From CAVYOD01 sp963770045 (lineage in GTDB: Bacteria; Acidobacteriota; Aminicenantia; Aminicenantales; CAVYOD01), in NCBI GenBank assembly GCA_963770045.1, contig CAVYOD010000011.1, positions 157,638 through 221,637 of the forward strand: 64,000 bases of DNA, given 5' to 3'. The notes under the pieces were generated by a model, which had not been told where the DNA came from, ran no database searches, and worked only from the letters and a program-made list of their open reading frames with translations. Shown in pieces: positions 36,465 to 46,158 of this stretch. Position numbers and translations under genes: made by a program. Position 1 is the stretch's first letter; each line of letters starts with the position of its first letter.

Positions 36465-37613
36465 ATGCCGGCCAAGCGCGATTACTACGAAGTTCTGGGT
36501 GTTCAAAAGAACGCCTCTCTCGACGAGATCAAAAAAGCTTTCAGGGAATTGGCCCTGAAGCATCACCCCGACAGAGTGCCCGCCGAGCAGAAAAAGGAGG
36601 CGGAAGAGAAATTCAAGGAGATTTCTGAAGCCTACGCCGTCCTATCGGATTCTAAAAAGCGCGCCCTGTATGACCAGTACGGGCACTCCGGCATCGACCA
36701 GAAATATGCCCAGGAAGATATCTTCAGGGGCGCAGACTTCGGCAGCATCTTCGAGGGCATGTCCGACTCCGGGTTCGGGGGAGGGTTTTTTGACCAGCTT
36801 TTCGGCGACCTGGGCATGGACCTCTTCGGGACCAAGTCAAGAGGCCGGAGCCGCAGAGGCAGAGATCTAGAAATCACGGTGGACATAAGCCTGGAGGAGG
36901 CGGCCAAAGGAACGGAGAAAGTCATTTCCGTTCCGAGATACGAAGTCTGCCCCACCTGCAAAGGGAGCGGCGCGAAGCCGGGCACGAAAAAGACCACCTG
37001 CCCCGTCTGCAAAGGAACGGGCCAGGTCGTGACCTCCCGCGGTTTCATGAGGCTGGCTCAACCCTGTCCGCGTTGCCGCGGCGAGGGTAGCATCATCGAG
37101 AGTCCCTGCCCGACGTGCCAAGGGCAGGGGAGGGTTCAAGTCACCGGGCGCATCAAGGTCAAAATCCCGGCCGGAGTTGATACCGGCTCGCGTTTGAAGA
37201 TGAGGGGCGAGGGAGAGGTCGGGAGCGGCGGAAAGGGAGACCTTTATGTCTTGATCGAAGTGAGACCCCATCCGATCTTTCAGAGGCAGGAAAACGACAT
37301 CGTGACGGAAATCTCGATCGGGTTGGCCAAGGCCATTTTGGGCGGTGAAGTGGAAGTCCAGACTCTTCATGGGAAAGTGAGGATGAAGATCCCACCCGGC
37401 ACCCAGGGCAACTGCACCTTCCGTCTGAAGGGAAAGGGAATCGTCGGACTCCACGGCGGTCCTGCAGGAGACGAATTGGTCAGAGTCAACGTCCAGATAC
37501 CGACCAGCCTGACCGCCGACCAGCGCCGGATTATCGAAGAGTATGCCAGGGCTTCCGGAGAGGAAATCGGCGAAACGGGCTCGCCGGGCAAACGAAAAAA
37601 AGGTTTTTATTAG
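36465..37613 (+). CDS. dnaJ: Co-chaperone DnaJ (Hsp40)
   Basis: Type I J-protein, 382 residues. The J domain contains the HPD motif (LKHHPDRVP) that stimulates the DnaK ATPase. A Gly/Phe-rich linker follows (GMSDSGFGGGFFDQLFG). Four zinc-finger repeats come next (CPTCKGSG, CPVCKGTG, CPRCRGEG, CPTCQGQG), then the two client-binding barrels. Its ATG directly follows the dnaK stop with no gap, so translation is coupled and the two are one operon. All motifs are intact. Expected job: deliver unfolded clients to DnaK. Confidence 0.95.
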   Translation: MPAKRDYYEVLGVQKNASLDEIKKAFRELALKHHPDRVPAEQKKEAEEKFKEISEAYAVLSDSKKRALYDQYGHSGIDQKYAQEDIFRGADFGSIFEGMSDSGFGGGFFDQLFGDLGMDLFGTKSRGRSRRGRDLEITVDISLEEAAKGTEKVISVPRYEVCPTCKGSGAKPGTKKTTCPVCKGTGQVVTSRGFMRLAQPCPRCRGEGSIIESPCPTCQGQGRVQVTGRIKVKIPAGVDTGSRLKMRGEGEVGSGGKGDLYVLIEVRPHPIFQRQENDIVTEISIGLAKAILGGEVEVQTLHGKVRMKIPPGTQGNCTFRLKGKGIVGLHGGPAGDELVRVNVQIPTSLTADQRRIIEEYARASGEEIGETGSPGKRKKGFY

Positions 37614-37688
37614 CCCCGATTAACCGAGAAAGAACTCCGCCCTTGCAGATTCGCCTCGGCTGCCTTGCACGAAGGACTGGGATAGAAA

Positions 37689-38570
37689 TCATCGAGCCGA
37701 AAAGCGATACATGAATATGGTATGGCGATTCCCTGTTTGATCATTCATTGTGGCAGAATCTGTCTCCCGGTCCTCCCACCCCGGGATCGTGTAATTATGG
37801 CTGACGACGCGCGCCCCGGACTTCAGGTGTTTCTCGAACAGCGGCTTGAGCAGGGCGTTGGATTCTGGAAGGAGATAAATCGTAACGACGGTGGCGGTGG
37901 AGAAATCCGTCTTCATGGCGTCCTCGACCTTGAACGTCACCAGGTTTTTGACACCCGCTTCTTCAGCCGCTGTTTCCGCCTCCTGAATTCTTGCGGGATC
38001 AATGTCTATTCCCACGCCCCTGGCCCGGTATTTTTTTGCGGCCAGAATCACGATCCGGCCGTCCCCGCATCCGAGGTCGTAGACCAGGTCCGCGCGGCTG
38101 ACCTGAGCCATCTCCAGCATTTTTTCTGCGACCTCGATCGGCGTGGGAACGTAAGGGGCGAGGTCATCGGCGTCCTCCCGCATGTGAGAGCCCAGGTAGA
38201 GATGGACGAGATCATTCTCGTCGTACCGGAAGCAATATGCCGATCCGGGGCTCAGCCTTTCTACGACCTCGCTTCCCGATCGCTGGTAGGAAACCAAAAA
38301 TTCCCGGCGCGCGGCGAATCTGTCGATCCCCCCCGACTTCAAGCGCCTCTTTTCCGAAGTGCCGAGCGAGCCCAACGGTTTGACTTCATAAACTACCTCC
38401 CGCTTGGTGATATTCCGAATGATGATCTCCTTTCCCGGAGAGGCGATGACCGAAGGGCCGGCCTGAGAAACCGTGGGCGCTTCCTCACGGCCGCTTCGAG
38501 TGACGAGGATGGCCGTGACGCCCAGGAGGACAAAGAGACAGATCGACGCGATCTCGATCTTACGTTTCAT
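37689..38570 (-). CDS. Membrane-anchored class I SAM-dependent methyltransferase-like protein
   Basis: Paralog of the protein at 10031-10942. It has an N-terminal membrane anchor (IASICLFVLLGVTAILV), a beta-rich segment of about 100 residues (NITKREVVYEVKPLGSLG), then APYVPTPIEVAEKMLEMAQ. The Rossmann methyltransferase follows, with DLGCGDGRIVILAA, GIDIDPARIQEAE and VVSHNYTIPGWEDRET. Here the extra beta domain is N-terminal, while in the paralog it is C-terminal. The ATG at 38570 is 22 bases from a TATAAT box. The open frame beyond it covers that promoter and was ignored. Type of methyl acceptor unknown. Confidence 0.8.
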   Translation of the reverse strand: MKRKIEIASICLFVLLGVTAILVTRSGREEAPTVSQAGPSVIASPGKEIIIRNITKREVVYEVKPLGSLGTSEKRRLKSGGIDRFAARREFLVSYQRSGSEVVERLSPGSAYCFRYDENDLVHLYLGSHMREDADDLAPYVPTPIEVAEKMLEMAQVSRADLVYDLGCGDGRIVILAAKKYRARGVGIDIDPARIQEAETAAEEAGVKNLVTFKVEDAMKTDFSTATVVTIYLLPESNALLKPLFEKHLKSGARVVSHNYTIPGWEDRETDSATMNDQTGNRHTIFMYRFSAR

Positions 38571-38591
38571 GATGACGCTTGATAGTCGCGT

Positions 38592-38597
38592 ATTATA
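38592..38597 (-). promoter_or_regulatory. TATAAT box for the anchored methyltransferase
   Basis: Perfect TATAAT on the minus strand (38597-38592), giving a leader of about 15 bases before the ATG at 38570. The -35 region is weak (TTTTGA at about 16 bases). Confidence 0.45.
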
Positions 38598-38613
38598 CCT
38601 AACGGGCTGATCA

Positions 38614-39393
38614 TCAAAACCGCAGCCCCACGCTAAAACCGCCCGGATAGACGCTGAAAAGCCACTGACGGGCCGGCTGCTCGTGGACATAATCCGCTTG
38701 TTTCCCCAGATACTTGACTTCATAATTGTTTAGATCTCGGATCGCCCGACGCGGCTGAGTGAAGATATTGAGGAGGGAGACGGTCTCGTTGGTGGCAAAT
38801 GTTACCAGCCCGTCGGTCCAGCGCCGATGGAAGGCGAGCGCAGTCACGAGCCCGGCCGCGGCGTTGGCGCCGAGATTCAGGGCATGGGTCTTCCAGCCCC
38901 GGCCTTCCCTCTCCCTCCGCGCGCACTGGCGGAGGAGTTCCTCGGCCTTCTCAAGTTTGGTCCGCCGCTCCTCGGGCGTGCCCTCGGGCAAGGGCCGCAA
39001 TCTGTTGGCGGCGTAGGCGGGAGAAAAGGGAGTGATCAACAAATTTCCTGCTCCCAGAGCACAGGTGACTCCACCCACAAGCATGTCCTGGGCAAAAGCC
39101 CGGTCTCGGACCCGGCGAGGGACCGGAGTGCTCTTGTCCAACTTGACATCATTCCAATGAGCTCCGGCCAGGCTGAGCTGCACAACCGCCCCGGCTGAAT
39201 AGCCTGCGATCCAGCCATACCACCAGGTCCTGGCGCGCGGCTGGGCCGACTGTAAGGCGTTCTCCACATAGCTGAGACGCTCCTTCACCTGCTCGTCAGG
39301 TATCGCGGCCACACTCTGCGCATATGCCTCTACGGACGAGGCCAACAGAAGAAAGGACGCCAGAAAACAACAACGCCTGAAGCCATGAATCAT
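38614..39393 (-). CDS. Exported or membrane protein of unknown function
   Basis: A 259-residue protein with signal peptide (CCFLASFLLLASSVEAYAQ), then a helical segment and WWYGWIAGYSAGAVVQLSL. A second hydrophobic stretch (MLVGGVTCALGAGNLLITPF) and a charged coiled region (TPEERRTKLEKAEELLRQ) follow. It ends FSVYPGGFSVGLRF, the terminal aromatic often seen in outer-membrane strands. The ATG at 39393 has AAGGGG upstream. I do not recognise the family. Its 3' end lies 17 bases before the promoter of the methyltransferase on the same strand. Confidence 0.65.
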   Translation of the reverse strand: MIHGFRRCCFLASFLLLASSVEAYAQSVAAIPDEQVKERLSYVENALQSAQPRARTWWYGWIAGYSAGAVVQLSLAGAHWNDVKLDKSTPVPRRVRDRAFAQDMLVGGVTCALGAGNLLITPFSPAYAANRLRPLPEGTPEERRTKLEKAEELLRQCARREREGRGWKTHALNLGANAAAGLVTALAFHRRWTDGLVTFATNETVSLLNIFTQPRRAIRDLNNYEVKYLGKQADYVHEQPARQWLFSVYPGGFSVGLRF

Positions 39394-39641
39394 GCGAATC
39401 CCCTTAGTGAATTTGAAGTTTTCGGTGCACCCATGTTCTCGCCGGCCGCCGAAAATAGCCGAAAGCGACAAAAAAAATATATGGGAGCGTGGAGTCGATG
39501 TCAAGGACGAAAAAATTTAGCCGCTCCAGGGTCACTCCGTAATCTTTGACAGCCGAGGAGTATTTTGTTATTTTTTTCCCCCTGGATTAGAAAGACGGGG
39601 AGAGCGGCTGGTCACAGCAGCTTCGCCACGAGGAGAAAAAC

Positions 39642-41419
39642 ATGAGGTACAAAATGATCTTGACGAGACTGACGAGAATCTTGCCGGTTTTGCTAGTCTT
39701 GGCCCTGGGATGCGCTTGTCAGACAAACAACCAAAGCCAAAAAGCAGGTCTTCGAATCGGTGTTTCGTATTCCAAAGAGCTTGACCAAGGGCCTCTTGAC
39801 GGCCGGATGCTCCTGATGATTTCCGATGACGCCAGCCGAGAGCCGCGGTTTCAGATCAGCTCCCGCAATTCGGATGCGCAGCTCATTTTCGGCCTCGATG
39901 TTGATGGATTGAAACCGGGGGATGCCGCGATTTTCGATGCCGCGGTTTTTGGCTTTCCCTTGAAGAGCATGGCCGAGATTCCTCCGGGAGACTATGTCGT
40001 CCAGGCGCTCCTTCATAAGTATGAGACTTTCCACCGGGCCGACGGGCACACCGTAAAACTCCCCATGGATCGAGGCGAGGGTCAGCGCTGGAACCTCGCC
40101 CCCGGAAATCTTTACAGCACTCCCAAGAAAATGAGAATCGATCCCCGTAAAGACGAATTGATTAAGTGTCAGCTTTGGATAAAATTATTCCTCCCTTTCC
40201 CGAAGAAATAGACACAAAATATATCAAACACATCAAGATCCAGAGCAAGCTTCTTTCCGAATTCTGGGGGCGTCCGATGTTTCTGGGCGCGATCATTCTT
40301 CTGCCCCAGGGCTTTGAGGAACATCCCGAAGCGAAGTACCCCTTAATGGTCTACCAAGGGCACTTTGAACGCAAGTTCGATACGCTGGTCGGATTCCGTG
40401 AGCAGCCGCCGGATCCCAAAGAAAAATCAGAATACGCGGGAATTCCGGGTGTCTGGGGGGAGTATTATCGCGACTATGAAGAATACAGTTATAAGTTCTA
40501 TAAAGACTGGACCGGTCCCGGCTTCCCCAGGATGATCCTGGTGACCATCCAGCATCCCAATCCGTATTTTGACGATTCGTACGCGGTGAATTCGGCCAAT
40601 TTGGGGCCCTACGGAGATGCCATCACCTATGAGCTCATCCCCTACATCGAGAAGAAATATCGAGGCATCGGCGAAGGATGGGCCCGGACTCTCTATGGAG
40701 GATCCACCGGAGGCTGGGAATCTCTCGGAGTTCAGGTCTTTTATCCCGATGAGTATAACGGGACCTGGACTTTCTGTCCCGACCCGATCGATTTTCGGGC
40801 CTACTCGCTCGTCAATATCTATGATCACAAAAACGCCTACTATCTTGACGCCCGATGGAAGCGCACTCCGAGACCGGGATTCCAGAACGAAATCGGGGAA
40901 GTGCTGTCCACCAATGAAGAGATGAATCACCTCGAACTCGTCCTGGGGACAAACAGCCGTTCGGGCTATCAGTACGACATCTGGCAGGCGGTGTTTGGGC
41001 CTGTCGGGGAAGACGGTTATCCGAAGCCCATTTGGGACAAGCGGACCGGCGTTATTGACCATTCGGTGGCTGAGTATTGGCGGGAGCATTACGACCTTCG
41101 GTACATCCTCGAGCGCGATTGGAAGACCCTTGGGCCCAAGTTAAAGGGAAAAATTCACATCTATACCGGCAATATGGACAACTGGTATCTGCACAATGCG
41201 GTCTACCTGATGGAGGAATTTCTCAAGAGCACTAAGAATCCGTATTATGACGGGTCCGTGGAGTATGGGGACCGTCAACCCCATTGCTGGTGCGGCGGCC
41301 ACAACCTTCCGCTCTCGATTTCCATGTTGACCATCAACCAGCGCTTCGCCCCACAAATGGCCGAACATATCATCAAGACGGCCCCTCCCGGCTCAGACAC
41401 GAAGAGCTGGAGGTATTAG
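39642..41419 (+). CDS. Exported esterase-like protein, paralog 2, one frameshift
   Basis: Close paralog of the 18882-20642 esterase, with a lipoprotein-like signal (ILPVLLVLALGCAC). It has the same N-terminal domain (PLDGRMLLMISDDASREPRF, MDRGEGQRWN) and alpha/beta hydrolase (LYGGSTGGWESL elbow). It also ends PGSDTKSWRY, like the paralog's PGADLSSWRY. The frame shifts at about 40160-40166: KDELIK stops making sense and SALDKIIPPFPEEIDTKY continues in another frame. The first open part ends at 40211 and the second begins near 40166. Total length is one base short of a multiple of three, consistent with one missing base in a 592-residue gene. GAGGAG precedes the ATG. Confidence 0.8.
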
Positions 41420-41489
41420 CAGCGATGAGGGCGCAAGAGACGCTCGGCTGGGCACGATTGAGGGAAAATTTACAAGCAAGGAAAAATCA

Positions 41490-44018
41490 GTGATCGCCAA
41501 ACAAAAATTAAGGAATTCGGTTTCGATCTCGCTTCTTTTCTTCTTCTTTTTCTCCGGGGTTCTGGCAGGCGGAGAAAGGATCGCTATCAGGGCGCGGAAA
41601 ATATACACGGCTGCGCAAGGGGTCATCGAGGACGGGATAATTCTGATTGAGGACGGGAAGATTTCTTTCGTCGGGAAGCATTTTCCCGTTCCGAGTGGCA
41701 CCCAGGAAATCAAAGCCAACATTGTGATCCCGGGACTGATTGATATCCATTCCCATCTCGGTGTCTATGGCGTGCCCGCTGTTCCAGAGAATGAGGATGG
41801 AAACGAGATGTCCACACCGGTCACTCCCGAAGTCCGGGCACTCGATTCTTTTAACTTTGAAGACCCGGCACTCAAAACGGCCCTCGCCGGCGGAGTGACG
41901 ACGATCGTCTCTCGTCCGGGAAGCGGGAATGTCATCGGAGGAACAAGTGTCGCCGTCAAGTTAAAAAACGCGCCGCCGGAGCGGATGGTTTTGAAAGAGA
42001 TCTGCGACCTCAAGATGACTATCGAGGGCAACCCGGCGGCCTTTCATGGGCGGCAGAACCGGATGCCGATGACTCTGATGGCCGTCTATTATCTGGCCCG
42101 TAAAGCCCTCCTCGAAGCCCAGGATTATATGCAGGCTTGGGAAAAATACGAAAAAGAAAAAAGCAAGGGAGGAGATGTTCTGCCTCCCAAAAGAGACCTG
42201 GGGAAGGATGCCCTGGTCATGGCCCTGAAAAGAGAAATCCCGGTTCACATCCATACCTGCCGGGCATCGGAGATCATGAGTTGCATCCGCCTGGCCGATG
42301 AATTTCATCTGAGGCTGACCCTGGGACACTGCGATTTCGCCTTTCTCCTGAGGGACGAGCTGAAGAGCAGGAAGGATGTTCATTTCAACGTCGGACCTGC
42401 CTGGTTTACGACTTACTATGATGATCCGATGAAAATTCGGAATGTCGCCGCGATCCTGGCCAATGCGGGACTGAACGTTTCGCTCCAAGTCGATGCCGTT
42501 TCGGGCCGCCAGCCGGGACAACAGTATCTCCTTCACGCGGCTGACCTTTGCGTCCGGCACGGGATGAAAGAGGACGATGCCCTCAAGGCTATAACGATTC
42601 GAGGCGCAGAGGCGGCGGGATTGGAGAATAGAATCGGGAGTCTTGAGAAAGGGAAAGATGCGGACCTCGTATTTTTGGATGGCGAACCGTTTGAGCTCCT
42701 GACCTCGGTCGAAAGAGTGATGATCGATGGAAAGACCGAGTATCAAAGAGATCCTATGGAGAGGGTCCGGTCCACGTCATCCCTTCCCCAAGCGACAAGC
42801 AAGCTCTCGATTCCAGCTGAGATCAGGGATGCGGAGGGTTTCGCCATCAGGGGCGGAACGCTCCTGACCATGAACGGACCCAGGATCAACGGCGGAATAG
42901 TCCTCGTCAAAAACGGGAAAATCGAAAAAGTGGGCCAGGACATCACCATTCCCAGTGGATGGGCGGTCATAGACGCTCACGATTTCGTCATCATGCCCGG
43001 ACTCATCTCTCCCAGGTCTCAAGTGGGAATTTCACAGAATTGGAGGTTTCAGGAGTCGGTTGACGAATTATCGATGCCTGTCGTGCCCGAAATGGAAGTC
43101 AAGCATGCCATAGACCCCCAGGATGTCCTTTTCTCCTCGTCGAGGACGGTCGGAGTCACGACACTCCAGGTGACGCCGGGTGACATGAATGTTATCGGAG
43201 GACAGGGGGTGGCGATCAAGACGGCGGGGTCTGTGGTCGATAAGATGATCATCAAAGATAAGTCCGTCATGGTCTTTGGGCTGGGAGTCGCCGCGAAGAG
43301 AAAGAATCAGATGCCTTCAACGCGGATGGGAATTGTCGCTCTCCTCAGGGAGAATTTGCAGAAGGCCCGGGAGTATAGCAACCGGCTGGAAAAAGATAAA
43401 AGCGGAGGGGAGGGAGTTCGGACGCCAAGGGATTTTTCCCTGGAGGCATTGGTCCCCGTCATCCGAGGTGAAATGCCAGTCCTGATCCATTGCGAAAGGC
43501 AAGATGACATCATGACCGCCTTGAGGATCGCGGACGAATTTCATCTGAAAATAATCCTCTCCGGAGCCGCTGAGGCTTTTGGAGTCGCGGACGAGATAAA
43601 AAGGAGAAATATCCCTGTCATTTTGGAGCGGGTTTTCCGCGGCGGGGGGAACATCGAAGATCGCGATTTCGACCCAAAAAAGATTTCGATCCTGGCCAAG
43701 TCCGGGGTCAGAATCTCTTTCACCCTCGGAGATTATTTAGCCTGGTATATTCCCCTCGCGCTCATCGGCGCCGATCCTCTCGAAGTGGCCGCCCTGGCCT
43801 TCAAGAACGGATTGCCTGAAGAAGATGCTCTGAGGTCTATGACTATTGAGGCTGCGAGGATCATCGGATGTGAAAACAGGGTTGGCAGCCTGGAGCCGGG
43901 AAAGGACGCGGACATTCTCATCCTGCGAGGGCACCCGTTTCTGACGCATTCGATTCCCGAGGCCGTCTTCGTTGACGGGAGGCTCGTCTATCAGCGAACG
44001 GACCAAGAGAACTTGTGA
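41490..44018 (+). CDS. Exported tandem amidohydrolase, second domain degenerate
   Basis: Two amidohydrolase (imidazolonepropionase-like) domains in one 842-residue exported protein. Signal: SISLLFFFFFSGVLAGG. Domain 1 (about 30-420) keeps the metal-binding HxH (GLIDIHSHLG), IHTCR, LTLGHCDFAF and the late aspartate in SLQVDAVSG. Domain 2 (about 435-840) has the same fold and closing SLEPGKDADILIL, but the HxH is PGLISPRSQVG and the second histidine site reads ILSGAAEAF, so it has probably lost metal and activity. Start is GTG at 41490 with AAGGAAA upstream. Likely role: hydrolysis of cyclic amides or small peptides; the dead half may stabilise the dimer interface internally. Confidence 0.85.
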   Translation: MIAKQKLRNSVSISLLFFFFFSGVLAGGERIAIRARKIYTAAQGVIEDGIILIEDGKISFVGKHFPVPSGTQEIKANIVIPGLIDIHSHLGVYGVPAVPENEDGNEMSTPVTPEVRALDSFNFEDPALKTALAGGVTTIVSRPGSGNVIGGTSVAVKLKNAPPERMVLKEICDLKMTIEGNPAAFHGRQNRMPMTLMAVYYLARKALLEAQDYMQAWEKYEKEKSKGGDVLPPKRDLGKDALVMALKREIPVHIHTCRASEIMSCIRLADEFHLRLTLGHCDFAFLLRDELKSRKDVHFNVGPAWFTTYYDDPMKIRNVAAILANAGLNVSLQVDAVSGRQPGQQYLLHAADLCVRHGMKEDDALKAITIRGAEAAGLENRIGSLEKGKDADLVFLDGEPFELLTSVERVMIDGKTEYQRDPMERVRSTSSLPQATSKLSIPAEIRDAEGFAIRGGTLLTMNGPRINGGIVLVKNGKIEKVGQDITIPSGWAVIDAHDFVIMPGLISPRSQVGISQNWRFQESVDELSMPVVPEMEVKHAIDPQDVLFSSSRTVGVTTLQVTPGDMNVIGGQGVAIKTAGSVVDKMIIKDKSVMVFGLGVAAKRKNQMPSTRMGIVALLRENLQKAREYSNRLEKDKSGGEGVRTPRDFSLEALVPVIRGEMPVLIHCERQDDIMTALRIADEFHLKIILSGAAEAFGVADEIKRRNIPVILERVFRGGGNIEDRDFDPKKISILAKSGVRISFTLGDYLAWYIPLALIGADPLEVAALAFKNGLPEEDALRSMTIEAARIIGCENRVGSLEPGKDADILILRGHPFLTHSIPEAVFVDGRLVYQRTDQENL

Positions 44019-44111
44019 TGTTCCGTCACCGGACTTGGTCCGGCCGACGGGCTGCGGGCATTAACAGAAACTCGCTCCCCTGCGAGATGATTCGGGCCGG
44101 ATTCTAGATCC

Positions 44112-45410
44112 TCAGAACATCCTCACAATACCCCTCCCGCCGGAGCCAAACCGGGGATTGACGACATTGCTAAAGACAGAACCGAATGTATAACTGAATC
44201 CGACCATGAAGAAATATTGGTAGGTCGTGGCCTGCTCCTTGCGGCGCAACAATATCTCTTCAAGGGATGCACCGCCTTTGGCCAACGAGAGTTGATCGTG
44301 AATCCTCGAAGCACTTCCGTAAACGTTGAGAGAGAGACCCTTGTAGAGCCTCAAGGAGACTTCGCCGTCGAGCGCCAGGCGGTTTTTTTTGAAATCATGA
44401 AAATAATGGGACCCTTCGAGAGATGCGCTCACTGTTCCCCACTTCTCTTTGACCTCGAGCGTCGCCGACAGATTTTCGTTCCAGAGATTCTCTTTGACCT
44501 TGTCATAAATGGTTTCTTCTCTGTACCTGGCGTTTGTATAACCAACTCTGTAGAGAAAGCGAAGCTGGCGTCTCGTGGATTGAGAATATGGAAACAGGTT
44601 ATACTCAACGGCAGGGTACAAGCTCAGGGCGAATTTGATATTCTGATAGGTGGACGACTGGGCAGCCAGAAATCCCCCCGCCGACCAGTGCTCACTGAAA
44701 CTCTTGACGATGAGTCCGCTGAAGCTTTGGCTGCTTGAGCTGCTCCGAATTGTTTCCTCGTCGACCTTAAAATCGCTTTCATTGTGAGACGCGGAGAGAT
44801 AGGCATTGATTTTGAGTTGGGGAGTCACTCGGTTGGCCGAGAAAGTGCCATAGAGGGACTTGGATGTATAGGATTTTTCTCCGCTGAAAAACCCATCCGC
44901 ACTGAGGCTGAACACCCAAGAGTTCCATTTGTCCACAACCGAAGTGGGCTTCGGCTGTTCGGTGAGTCCGATAGCAACGCACTCGACGATCGGTGTCTTG
45001 GCCACATAGCGGATCAGCCCGACCTTCAAGACCCTGACCAATCCCTGCCGGATTTCGTCTTCCGTGTCCGTCTTATGAGAGAAGTATTTCAGGGTTTCAT
45101 CCATCCCCCTGAATTCCTTCTGACCGCTGAAAGAAAGGGTGAACTCAAGCCCTCCGCTCCCCGTGCTCTGCAAGGTGATCAGCACGTGGACCTGGGCCTC
45201 TCTGCGTTCCCTGACGTGGTTGACGAAGGTGATTTCGGTTCGGATATAATCGAGATCGCAGTAATACGACTCGCAGTCGATGAAAACCCTCGGGGCGCTT
45301 TTCTTCAGTTCTTCTATATCGGCACGCTCTTTCTGCGAAAATGCCAGGGAAACCAGAAAGCCAAAAAAAATGAAAGACCAGACGATGGCCGCTTTCGGGG
45401 ACCTTGACAT
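44112..45410 (-). CDS. Putative outer-membrane beta-barrel protein, function unknown
   Basis: A 432-residue exported protein. Signal: AAIVWSFIFFGFLVSLAFSQ. An N-terminal domain of about 120 residues reads VFIDCESYYCDLDYIRTEIT and VHVLITLQSTGSGG. The long C-terminal part alternates polar and aromatic residues as in a beta-barrel (WSAGGFLAAQSSTYQNIKFA, LRFLYRVGYTNARYREET, KEKWGTVSASLEGSHYF) and ends on phenylalanine (GRGIVRMF), the usual outer-membrane assembly signal. The ATG at 45410 has GGAGG upstream. I have seen the VFIDC...DYIRTE domain as a conserved unknown in Gram-negative genomes. No transport or enzyme role can be stated. Confidence 0.75.
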   Translation of the reverse strand: MSRSPKAAIVWSFIFFGFLVSLAFSQKERADIEELKKSAPRVFIDCESYYCDLDYIRTEITFVNHVRERREAQVHVLITLQSTGSGGLEFTLSFSGQKEFRGMDETLKYFSHKTDTEDEIRQGLVRVLKVGLIRYVAKTPIVECVAIGLTEQPKPTSVVDKWNSWVFSLSADGFFSGEKSYTSKSLYGTFSANRVTPQLKINAYLSASHNESDFKVDEETIRSSSSSQSFSGLIVKSFSEHWSAGGFLAAQSSTYQNIKFALSLYPAVEYNLFPYSQSTRRQLRFLYRVGYTNARYREETIYDKVKENLWNENLSATLEVKEKWGTVSASLEGSHYFHDFKKNRLALDGEVSLRLYKGLSLNVYGSASRIHDQLSLAKGGASLEEILLRRKEQATTYQYFFMVGFSYTFGSVFSNVVNPRFGSGGRGIVRMF

Positions 45411-45569
45411 CTTTCGCCTCCGTTCGCCGGTGTCCTGCTCTCGACTTGGGATAAAAGTTATCAAGATACAAGGCAAGAGTCAATGCCGCTTTTCCTAAGA
45501 CCGGTTTCCGGCTTGGGGAGGCGCACCAATACCCAGACTCGGCCGGCGGCAAGCGCCCAGCCCAGAACC

Positions 45570-45959
45570 TTAATCGCAGGCTAAATAGGCTGTGCAGAGC
45601 CCCCCGCTGCCCAAACTCTTTTTCCCGGTCCGGACTTTGTCCGCCTCGCTGGATGGCTCCGGCGCCGCACCACAGCGGACGGTTACGGTGCAAAACCCAT
45701 TGCAGCATCTCGGGCAATCACAACCGCCCAACATCTGCTCTCCGCCGACGAGGGGGACCACGTCGATGACCTCCATGATTTTTCCATGGCAGGTGACGAA
45801 TTTTGTCCCCGGGGGCAGGTAGGCCGTTCCTGCGGAGCAAACCTCAATGTATTTGGGCGAACTCGAGGTGACCTCTTTTCCCTTCGTTCCGGCCGAGTAA
45901 GCCGAAACCAGCAGGACGACCAAGACAACACCGACAAAGTACTTCCAAATTTTTTTCAT
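45570..45959 (-). CDS. Small Cys-rich exported protein
   Basis: A 129-residue protein with a signal peptide or anchor (YFVGVVLVVLLVSAYSAG). The mature part has ten cysteines, most in GGCDCPRCCNGFCTVTVRCG, plus an N-terminal pair (EVCSAG, VTCHG) and a C-terminal pair (GLCTAYLACD). GAGGAGG lies upstream of the ATG. It diverges from the ECF sigma-factor gene, about 190 bases apart. No family recognised. The even cysteine count suggests disulfides or a metal site outside the cytoplasm; which one cannot be told. Confidence 0.7.
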   Translation of the reverse strand: MKKIWKYFVGVVLVVLLVSAYSAGTKGKEVTSSSPKYIEVCSAGTAYLPPGTKFVTCHGKIMEVIDVVPLVGGEQMLGGCDCPRCCNGFCTVTVRCGAAPEPSSEADKVRTGKKSLGSGGLCTAYLACD

Positions 45960-46129
45960 CGGAAAATCCTCCTCTATTTAGACTAAAAATCACTCCATAT
46001 AAATAATACGCTTCTCAAAATGGAATTTTCTCACGAAGACCCTCCTCAACCCGGTGCTGCCCTCCAAGGCTCCCCGGTTTTCATCCGCCGGCGTCCGATG
46101 TGGACGCCCCGCCGCACCGAGCCTGGAAA

Positions 46130-46158
46130 TTGACATTGGAAATAAAATGCCTTATAAG
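46130..46158 (+). promoter_or_regulatory. Promoter-like site at the sigma-factor start
   Basis: TTGACA (46130-46135), 17-base spacer, TATAAG (46153-46158). It overlaps the ATG at 46147. If used, translation would begin at the ATG at 46171, leaving an almost leaderless mRNA. Confidence 0.45.
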
